Shown piece by piece: positions 1 to 5,266 of a stretch of 5,266 nucleotides of DNA; positions within the stretch are counted from its first letter, which is position 1; every line of letters starts with the position of its first letter. Source of the DNA: Desulfobacterales bacterium. Lineage in GTDB: Bacteria > Desulfobacterota > Desulfobacteria > Desulfobacterales > Desulfosalsimonadaceae. The stretch is taken from positions 1-5,266 of the forward strand of contig JAOZOL010000188.1 of assembly GCA_029933295.1 (NCBI GenBank), given 5' to 3'. The notes beneath the pieces are model-generated. The model made no database searches. It was not told the origin of the DNA and saw nothing but the letters and a program-made list of their open reading frames with translations. Made by a program: the position numbers and the translations under genes.

Positions 1-2
1 AA

Positions 3-1373
3 TTTATTCAAAAATATCGTGCTTCTATCCATGGTCTTTTTTCAGACCAGATCATTAAACCCGCCCAGAGATTTTTCAGAAAGGAGGCTGCCAGCAGTCT
101 CCTGTTGCTTGCCGCAACCGTCATTGCGCTGGCATGGGCCAACTTTCCGGCATTTGAATCTTATCACCATCTCTGGCATACTAATTTTTCCATATCATTC
201 GGCCAGACAACAATTTCCAAAAGTTTAATCCACTGGATTAATGACGGGTTGATGGCGCTCTTTTTTTTCACCGTGGGCCTTGAAATCAAACGCGAACTTC
301 TTGTGGGGGAACTATCCACGCCCAGAAAAGCCTTGTTCCCCGTATTTGCCGCTCTTGGGGGCATGATCTTTCCGGGCATCATTTATGCCATATTCAATTA
401 CGGAACCAAATCCGCCGGGGGATGGGGCATCCCAATGGCGACTGATATTGCCTTTGCCCTGGGTGCCATTGCTGTTTTCGGAAATAAACTGCCGGCAAGC
501 CTTAGAGTCTTTTTAGCTGCGTTTGCGATTGCCGACGATCTGGGTGCCGTGTTCGTCATTGCATTGTTTTACACCAAAGAAATCATCTGGTCCAATTTGG
601 CCTTCTGCGGGGTCATGATCTTGCTGCTCGGCATTGTCAATTTTTTATGGATCCGCCGGACGATTATCTATGCCGTGCTTGGCATTTTTATATGGATTGC
701 CGTACTCGGTTCCGGGCTTCACCCCACAGTGGCCGGCATCATTGTCTCTTTATTTATTCCCGCCCGGGGCAAATATGATACCGACCAGTTTGTCCAAAAA
801 GTCAAAAAAAGGCTGGATGCGTTTCAATGCGCCGAGCAAAGCTGTGGACACTCTATTTTGCTCAACGAAGAGCATTTAAATGCAGTGCAAAGACTGGAGC
901 TTGACTGTCACAATGTAGAAACGCCTTTGCAGCGAATGTTACATGCACTACACCCATGGGTGGCATTTCTCGTCCTGCCGATTTTTGCGTTGGCAAATGC
1001 CGGACTGACATTCCATGAAATAAATATTTCAGAAACAATATTTCATCCCGTAAGCTTAGGCATAATTTCAGGACTGTTTATCGGAAAACCCCTTGGCATT
1101 ATGCTTTTTTCATACCTGGCCGTTAAAACTAAAATTGCAGTGCTTCCCGAAAACATCTTGTGGCCACATATTTTTGGCGTATCATGTTTGGGCGGCATCG
1201 GATTCACCATGTCCCTGTTTGTATCCGGGCTTTGTTTTTCATCTGCTGATTTGTTAAATTATTCAAAACTTGCAATACTGGCAGGATCGATCATCTCTGC
1301 TGCTGTCGGAATTGTTTTCCTGCTTTTTTTTATCGCATCGCCTGAAAAAAAAGCGGCATCAGGAAACCGTTGA
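3..1373 (+). CDS. nhaA: NhaA-family Na+/H+ antiporter, 5'-partial
   Basis: Inner-membrane secondary transporter that exchanges cytoplasmic Na+ for external H+ in pH and salt homeostasis. The frame is open from base 3 with no ATG, GTG or TTG before base 105. The residues just upstream ('AQRFFRKEAASSLLLLA') match the NhaA N-terminal helix (E. coli 'HRFFSSDASGG'), so the true start is left of the window and the TTG at 105 is internal. 456 residues are visible; E. coli NhaA has 388. Counting from base 3, the 'ATDIAFALG' Asp (E. coli D133) is at 148, the 'AIADDLGA' pair (D163/D164) at 178-179, and the 'IGKPLG' Lys (K300) at 362. 'GGIGFTMSLF' is also present. The multi-helix hydrophobic pattern is intact. 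The loop after 'SLFIPA' is about 45 residues longer than in E. coli. The gene ends with three tandem stops (TGA TAA TAA). Family assignment is very secure; ion specificity is inferred from the family. Confidence 0.96.
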   Translation, partial: FIQKYRASIHGLFSDQIIKPAQRFFRKEAASSLLLLAATVIALAWANFPAFESYHHLWHTNFSISFGQTTISKSLIHWINDGLMALFFFTVGLEIKRELLVGELSTPRKALFPVFAALGGMIFPGIIYAIFNYGTKSAGGWGIPMATDIAFALGAIAVFGNKLPASLRVFLAAFAIADDLGAVFVIALFYTKEIIWSNLAFCGVMILLLGIVNFLWIRRTIIYAVLGIFIWIAVLGSGLHPTVAGIIVSLFIPARGKYDTDQFVQKVKKRLDAFQCAEQSCGHSILLNEEHLNAVQRLELDCHNVETPLQRMLHALHPWVAFLVLPIFALANAGLTFHEINISETIFHPVSLGIISGLFIGKPLGIMLFSYLAVKTKIAVLPENILWPHIFGVSCLGGIGFTMSLFVSGLCFSSADLLNYSKLAILAGSIISAAVGIVFLLFFIASPEKKAASGNR

Positions 1374-1410
1374 TAATAACCATCGACAATAAATTTCAAT
1401 CCACTCAAAC

Positions 1411-1416
1411 GGTGAG
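1411..1416 (+). promoter_or_regulatory. Ribosome binding site of the hybrid kinase gene
   Basis: GGTGAG lies 8 bases before the ATG at 1425 and is a fair Shine-Dalgarno match at normal spacing. It supports that ATG as the start. The 51-base gap after nhaA shows neither a clear promoter nor a hairpin terminator, which is consistent with read-through from nhaA. Confidence 0.55.
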
Positions 1417-1424
1417 TAAAATTT

Positions 1425-4166
1425 ATGAGCAGAAAAAAACCCGATAAAACAATCGATGAAACAATACAGGCAAAATCAGGCCTTGAGCTCCATCAAAAAC
1501 CTGAATGGCAAAACGTAAATATCGGAAAAAAATTCCAGTCTGATTTCAGTCTCCTGGGTGACAACATTCTCATCAGCCGGCCTTCCGGTTACAGCAATCT
1601 GAATAGTGTTCAACAATCTCTGGAGCTAAACCATGAAATCATCCGTCAGGGGATTCCGCAAGGAGCGCCCTATGTTCAGATTGAGGACTATTCAGCACTT
1701 ACAGGTTCCTCCATTACTGCCCGCAAATATTTCATCAACGAACGATTAAGACGAGACAATTTGCAGGCCCTGATCTTTTGCAATGCATCCCCACTCATGA
1801 GACTCAGCATCAAGCTCGGTATGGGGATCTACTCGATTAAGTTTAAAACCTATCTGGTAAACGATCTTCTCGAAGCAGTGGTTCTTGCGCAAAAAATTCT
1901 ATCGGAAAAAAATTCACAAAACCAAAATTTTTTTAATGCTCAACCGGCTGATGATTCGCCCACTATTATCTCAAAAAACGAGTGGTCTCTGAATCTTAAG
2001 GAATATTCCATAAGGTTTGAGGTCGTTAACGGGGACATCCTCCATCGGATCCCTTCCGGGCAGGCAAAAAAGGAGCATATCGGTCCGGCTTTTAAACTGC
2101 AAAAAAAAGTTTTTGACACCATGCGCCCGCCAAATGGAAAATACTATATAGTCTCAAACCATAAGCACCTTAAAAACTTCACATTTAAATCCCGCCGAAT
2201 GATGGGAGAAGTCCTTGGAAAATGGTATTGTAACCATCCGTTTGAAATGCTTATTGTTTACAACACAAACTGGATATTGCGCGCTGCAATTAATATCAGT
2301 AAAACAACCGTTCCCTATGATGTCCGAATTGCAAAGGATTTCTCCTCGGCAATGGAAATGGTGAACAGGGAAAAAACCAAGCGCAGGCAACCACAAACCA
2401 TAAATCCCGGCGATACCGGCAGTCATAAAAACCCATTTCAGCAGTATGTCGACGAGTTGATCGGCATCCTTGCAGGTATTAACTGGAATGAACAGGCCCC
2501 TGAAGCCATCGCCCAAAAAGTTGGCCCCGATCATCCGTTTCTTCCAGTGGTGGAAGCTGTTTCATTGATTAAAATGGATATTGATCAACTCTTACGGGAA
2601 CGGAATCACACAGAAAAAGCTCTTCGGGAAAGCAGGAAAAAATATAAAAACATTCTCGATGGAATGACGGAGGGCTATTATGAGGTTGATCTGTCCGGAA
2701 ATATCACCTTTTCAAACCCATCTTTGTGCAATATTCTGGGATACCCGGAAGCAGAACTTCTCGGAATGAACTTTCGTGAGTTTTCCGACAAAGCATACAT
2801 CAACACCATCTATCAAACATTCAACCAGGTATACAGGACCGGTCAAACCGCCAATGCATTGGACTGGAAGCTGATTCGAAAAGACGGTACCGAGCGGTTT
2901 ATTGAAACGTCGATTTCATCTATAATGGATGACAATAAAGGCCCAACGGGCTTCCACGGTATTGTCAGGGATATCACGCAACGGGTTGAATCTGAAATTG
3001 AAAAGGAAAAACTGGAAAACCGGCTTCACCATGCAAAAAAAATGGAAGCCATCGGAACCCTGGCCGGTGGTGTTGCCCACGATCTGAACAATATCCTTTC
3101 AGGACTTGTCAGCTACCCGGACCTGCTGTTGATGAAACTCCCCGAAAACAGCCCGCTTAAAAAACCGATTAAGACAATCAAACAATCCGGCGAAAGAGCC
3201 GCAGCCGTTGTCCAGGATCTGCTCACCCTTGCCAGAAAAGGACTCCCCAGCCATGAAATATCCAATTTAAATACAATTATATCAGACTATATCAAAAGCG
3301 CAGAGCATAACGATCTGCTGAAAAACCATCCCAATGTAACAATGGCCTCCCGGCTGGATGAAAATTTGCTGAACATGTCCGCTTCAAGTGTTCATATTAC
3401 AAAAATAATAATAAACCTGGTTTTAAATGCCGCCGAAGCAATGCCGGAAGGCGGCACAATTACTATTTCAACGGACAATCTGTATCTCGATACCCCCACA
3501 CCCGATTACAACGACATTAAGGAAGGAGAATATGTCCGGCTCCGGATAATTGATGAAGGCACCGGTATATCGTTGGAAGAAAAAGAACGTATATTTGAGC
3601 CCTTTTATACAAAAAAAACCATGGGACGAAGCGGTTCCGGGCTCGGCATGGCCATAGTATGGGGCGCTGTTCATGACCATAACGGGTATATAGACGTTCA
3701 CAGTTTGCCCGGCCGGGGCACGACCATCTCCATATTTTTTCCCGCCGTCAGGTCTGAATTATCAATAAAAGAAACCGTTCCCATTGATAAATTTATGGGG
3801 CAAGGTGAGTCGATGCTGGTGATTGACGACATCGAAGAGCAAAGGGAGCTTGCTGCCCGGATGCTGATGCAATTAGGTTATGAGGTGGACTCGGTTTCAA
3901 GTGGAGAAGAAGCAATTGAGTATATACAAAAAAAATCCGTGGATCTGCTGATTCTGGATATGATCATGGAACCGGGAATGGATGGACTGGATACATACAA
4001 AAAAATAATCGAGATTCATCCGTCTCAAAAAGCTATTATTGCAACCGGGTTTTCAACATCCGACCGGATCACCCAGGCGCAAACCCTGGGAGCAGGCGCA
4101 TGTTTAAAAAAACCCTACCTCTTAAAAGACATGGCTCGCCTTGTCCGGGAAGAACTTGACCGATAA
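1425..4166 (+). CDS. Soluble hybrid sensor histidine kinase (duplicated N-terminal domain, PAS, HisKA, HATPase, receiver)
   Basis: Cytoplasmic two-component hybrid kinase of 913 residues, with no signal peptide or membrane segment seen. Residues ~40-158 and ~194-315 are two divergent copies of one unrecognised alpha/beta domain. A basic linker and a helical stretch (~316-400) follow. A PAS domain spans ~405-520 and ends in the usual 'IVRDITQ'. The HisKA helix carries the phospho-acceptor His552 in 'GVAHDLNN'. The HATPase has N-box Asn664/Asn668, G1 'DEGTGI' (Asp710), F-box 'FEPFYTKK' (~724) and G2 'GSGLGM' (737-742). The C-terminal receiver has acidic Asp801/802, phospho-acceptor Asp845, Thr874 and Lys896. 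All key catalytic residues are present, so the kinase should be active. No output or HPt domain is attached, so a separate partner is expected. The gene is 51 bases after nhaA on the same strand and is probably co-transcribed. The signal sensed is unknown. Confidence 0.95.
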   Translation: MSRKKPDKTIDETIQAKSGLELHQKPEWQNVNIGKKFQSDFSLLGDNILISRPSGYSNLNSVQQSLELNHEIIRQGIPQGAPYVQIEDYSALTGSSITARKYFINERLRRDNLQALIFCNASPLMRLSIKLGMGIYSIKFKTYLVNDLLEAVVLAQKILSEKNSQNQNFFNAQPADDSPTIISKNEWSLNLKEYSIRFEVVNGDILHRIPSGQAKKEHIGPAFKLQKKVFDTMRPPNGKYYIVSNHKHLKNFTFKSRRMMGEVLGKWYCNHPFEMLIVYNTNWILRAAINISKTTVPYDVRIAKDFSSAMEMVNREKTKRRQPQTINPGDTGSHKNPFQQYVDELIGILAGINWNEQAPEAIAQKVGPDHPFLPVVEAVSLIKMDIDQLLRERNHTEKALRESRKKYKNILDGMTEGYYEVDLSGNITFSNPSLCNILGYPEAELLGMNFREFSDKAYINTIYQTFNQVYRTGQTANALDWKLIRKDGTERFIETSISSIMDDNKGPTGFHGIVRDITQRVESEIEKEKLENRLHHAKKMEAIGTLAGGVAHDLNNILSGLVSYPDLLLMKLPENSPLKKPIKTIKQSGERAAAVVQDLLTLARKGLPSHEISNLNTIISDYIKSAEHNDLLKNHPNVTMASRLDENLLNMSASSVHITKIIINLVLNAAEAMPEGGTITISTDNLYLDTPTPDYNDIKEGEYVRLRIIDEGTGISLEEKERIFEPFYTKKTMGRSGSGLGMAIVWGAVHDHNGYIDVHSLPGRGTTISIFFPAVRSELSIKETVPIDKFMGQGESMLVIDDIEEQRELAARMLMQLGYEVDSVSSGEEAIEYIQKKSVDLLILDMIMEPGMDGLDTYKKIIEIHPSQKAIIATGFSTSDRITQAQTLGAGACLKKPYLLKDMARLVREELDR

Positions 4167-4190
4167 TTTTTTCATTATTTCCACTTATTC

Positions 4191-4274
4191 CCTGAATTTT
4201 GCACGAGTCGGAGGCTCGCCCTTCGGGTGAAAATTGATAAAAAAGTTCTTATCAATTTTCATGCAAAATTCAGG
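4191..4274. repeat. 84-base nested palindromic element between convergent genes
   Basis: Outer arms CCTGAATTTTGCA (4191-4203) and TGCAAAATTCAGG (4262-4274) are perfect 13-base inverted repeats. They enclose a GC-rich segment with a small hairpin (TCGCCC/GGGTGA around loop TTC, 4216-4230, one G-U pair) and an AT-rich hairpin (4228-4261); these two share bases 4228-4230. As single-stranded nucleic acid it could fold into a branched, junction-like structure. It fills most of the gap between the two convergent genes. It may be a REP/MITE-like repeat or a bidirectional terminator. No transposase gene is present, and other copies cannot be checked here. Confidence 0.75.
4228..4261. terminator. Candidate bidirectional terminator hairpin
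   Basis: TGAAAATTGATAA (4228-4240) and TTATCAATTTTCA (4249-4261) pair perfectly over 13 bases around an 8-base loop. It sits between the 3' ends of two convergent genes, where a shared terminator is expected. The stem is AT-rich and lacks the usual GC stem followed by a long T-run, so it is not a textbook intrinsic terminator. The function is inferred from position. Confidence 0.5.
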
Positions 4275-4302
4275 TATTCAGGTATTCAGGTATTCAGATA
4301 CT
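4271..4302. repeat. 8-base tandem repeat (CAGGTATT x3 plus a degenerate unit)
   Basis: CAGGTATT occurs three times head to tail (4271-4294), followed by CAGATACT (4295-4302). The first unit overlaps the right arm of the palindrome. On the minus strand the junction of two units forms the TGA stop (4288-4286) of the metallo-hydrolase gene, so the repeat encodes its last residues. Further units lie beyond the stop, so gain or loss of those would not change the protein. Confidence 0.8.
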
Positions 4303-5149
4303 GAAGTATCCCCTTAACAGAATTTTGGGAAAAATAGATTTCACGTTGCAAAAGCTTTGGCTCCAGCTGTTTTTTTCGGGCATAAACCGGATCATTTGCG
4401 GTTAAATCCTCAATGATCGCTTCCATATCCGGGCTATTTACATGATTTTTCACCACCGCCACCCATAGGGCGAGCTGTTTTTTTGCTGTTTTGAGAATTT
4501 CTTCACCATCAGGATAAGATCCGTGGTGAGAAAAACAGATCTGCCGGTTCATGTAAGGGGCCACCTGATCCATGGATGCCTCATAATCTTCTAAAACAAA
4601 TTTCGGCGGCGTGGCCGGGCGCAGATATATAGAATCTTTTAATTGATGGAATATGCCGAAAAGCTCGCCGCAGAACAGCCAGTCCTTGAACACAAAACAC
4701 TGATGATGGGCGGCATGACCGGGTGTGGGGATCACTTTGATCCCTGAACCAAATAATACATCACCTTCTGATACAATATTCTCTGCCGGTATCGGCTTGA
4801 TCTCCCCGTACACCCTGGCAACATCCCCTAACACCTTGAGCGATCCTTCCCATAAGCGTTTCGGATTGATCAAATGATCGACCGCCAGTTTGTGGCATGC
4901 CACCCTGGCATCCGGAAACCGTTCGATCACATGCCCTATGCCGCCGGCATGATCCATATGAATATGGGTCAACAAAATCCAGTCCAGATGCCCCGCTTCC
5001 CGACGCCTCAATTCATCAAACAGGGCTGGAATCGTACACGCCGGCCCCGGATCAATTAAAAACGTCCCTTCTGCTCCACGATACAGCCACGACGAGATAA
5101 ATTTTGAATAATTTAATTGCTCAATGTCCAAATCTATCAATTCAAGCAT
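4286..5149 (-). CDS. MBL-fold metallo-hydrolase (glyoxalase II/LACTB2-like)
   Basis: Predicted soluble, metal-dependent hydrolase of 287 residues from the ATG at 5149. The substrate is unknown; thioester, phosphodiester and lactone hydrolases share this fold. The metal-binding motif 'THIHMDHAGG' gives His62, His64, Asp66 and His67. 'PTPGHAAHH' supplies His145, and 'CFSHHGSYPDG' a late His at 208/209. The usual bridging Asp of 'GD' is replaced by Glu162 in 'LFCGELFG'. The C-terminal ~80 residues look helical and end 'NSVKGILQYLNT', like the C-terminal accessory region of some MBL-fold hydrolases. A GTG at 5194 would add 15 residues, but the ATG has AAGGA 10 bases upstream (5160-5164) and the candidate promoter puts +1 near 5194. 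The gene converges on the kinase gene and is probably monocistronic within this window. The fold is certain, the exact reaction is not. Confidence 0.92.
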   Translation of the reverse strand: MLELIDLDIEQLNYSKFISSWLYRGAEGTFLIDPGPACTIPALFDELRRREAGHLDWILLTHIHMDHAGGIGHVIERFPDARVACHKLAVDHLINPKRLWEGSLKVLGDVARVYGEIKPIPAENIVSEGDVLFGSGIKVIPTPGHAAHHQCFVFKDWLFCGELFGIFHQLKDSIYLRPATPPKFVLEDYEASMDQVAPYMNRQICFSHHGSYPDGEEILKTAKKQLALWVAVVKNHVNSPDMEAIIEDLTANDPVYARKKQLEPKLLQREIYFSQNSVKGILQYLNT

Positions 5150-5159
5150 GGATACCGAT

Positions 5160-5164
5160 TCCTT
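5160..5164 (-). promoter_or_regulatory. Ribosome binding site deciding the metallo-hydrolase start
   Basis: AAGGA on the minus strand lies 10 bases before the ATG at 5149. The rival GTG at 5194 has only AAGG at 4 bases, which is too close. This favours the 287-residue form of the protein. Confidence 0.5.
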
Positions 5165-5199
5165 AAATTCTTTGGGTGGAATAAAAAAAATCACAAAAC

Positions 5200-5227
5200 C
5201 TTATATGGGTAACTTGTAACTTCCCAA
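5200..5227 (-). promoter_or_regulatory. Candidate sigma70 promoter of the metallo-hydrolase gene
   Basis: On the minus strand TTGGGA (5227-5222; 4 of 6 matches to TTGACA) is followed after 16 bases by TATAAG (5205-5200; 5 of 6 to TATAAT). Transcription would start near 5192-5194 and leave a leader of about 45 bases before the ATG at 5149. The match is moderate, and the site is supported mainly by its position. Confidence 0.4.
5209..5222. repeat. 7-base direct repeat inside the promoter spacer
   Basis: GTAACTT occurs twice head to tail (5209-5215 and 5216-5222), filling most of the spacer between the proposed -35 and -10 boxes. It could be a regulator binding site or chance; the sequence does not decide. 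Confidence 0.45.
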
Positions 5228-5254
5228 TAAATCCGAGCAATAACTCCTGGATTC

Positions 5255-5266
5255 CTGCCTTCGCAG
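5255..5266. repeat. Half of a probable REP-like hairpin cut by the window edge
   Basis: CTGC CTTC GCAG forms a 4-bp stem ending exactly at the window edge. The preceding bases (GGATTC) would extend the stem if the next bases are GAATCC or similar. The form 'ATTCCTGCCTTCGCAGGAAT' resembles widespread intergenic palindromes in proteobacterial genomes. The right half is unseen, so this is tentative. No gene is seen between 5195 and the window end. Confidence 0.35.

Noticed and set aside
19..228. Open frame on the + strand starting with GTG and containing an ATG at 31
   Set aside because: It overlaps the N-terminal part of NhaA in another frame, has no recognisable motif, and the NhaA frame matches the family here.
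2154..2534. 126-codon open frame on the minus strand
   Set aside because: It lies wholly inside the kinase gene, opposite the duplicated-domain and linker region, and shows no motif of its own.
3468..3701. 77-codon open frame on the minus strand
   Set aside because: It lies opposite the conserved HATPase boxes of the kinase, so the constraint belongs to the + strand frame.
4167..4172. Run of six T right after the kinase stop as an intrinsic terminator tail
   Set aside because: No GC-rich hairpin precedes it, since the bases before are coding and unstructured; the hairpins lie downstream.
4271..4302. Possible CRISPR array or attachment site
   Set aside because: The units are 8 bases with no spacers, and no cas, integrase or tRNA gene is nearby.
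4874..5100. Two overlapping short + strand open frames
   Set aside because: Both lie opposite the metal-binding motif region of the metallo-hydrolase and look like antisense shadows.
5150..5194. GTG start adding 15 residues to the metallo-hydrolase
   Set aside because: Its Shine-Dalgarno spacing is too short and the predicted transcription start falls at about this codon; the ATG at 5149 is better supported, though the longer form is not excluded.

Overview
The window carries three protein-coding genes and two short intergenic regions rich in small repeats. It suggests a Gram-negative, probably Desulfobacterota (Desulfobacterales-like) chromosome. This rests on the wording of the hybrid histidine kinase (the H-box, the 'FEPFYTKK'/'RSGSGLGM' ATPase boxes and the 'LDMIMEPGMDGLDTYKK' receiver), which resembles a kinase group I associate with sulfate-reducing deltaproteobacteria. 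No database search was possible, so the taxon is an inference. Base composition is moderately AT-leaning, with many A-runs of 7-8 bases.

Left part (1-1373, + strand): an NhaA-type Na+/H+ antiporter whose reading frame is already open at the left edge, so its start codon lies outside the window. It has the catalytic Asp pair, the upstream Asp and the helix X Lys of NhaA, plus an enlarged cytoplasmic loop containing three Cys. Only 51 bases, with no terminator-like hairpin, separate it from the next gene.

Centre (1425-4166, + strand): a 913-residue soluble hybrid sensor kinase. Its order is two divergent copies of an unrecognised ~120-residue domain, a helical linker, PAS, HisKA, HATPase and a C-terminal receiver. 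The duplicated N-terminal module is the most novel protein feature here. The close same-strand spacing suggests co-transcription with nhaA, and hence a possible link between ion/pH homeostasis and signalling.

The convergent gap (4167-4285) holds an 84-base nested palindrome: 13-base outer arms enclose two hairpins, one with a perfect 13-bp stem. An 8-base tandem repeat abuts it and supplies the stop codon of the next gene. It may be a bidirectional terminator, a REP/MITE-like element, or both.

Right part (4286-5149, - strand): a metallo-beta-lactamase-fold hydrolase of the glyoxalase II/LACTB2-like type, converging on the kinase gene. A candidate sigma70 promoter at 5200-5227 supports the internal ATG rather than an upstream GTG as its start. 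The final bases look like one half of a REP-like hairpin cut by the window edge. No RNA gene, CRISPR array or insertion sequence was seen.
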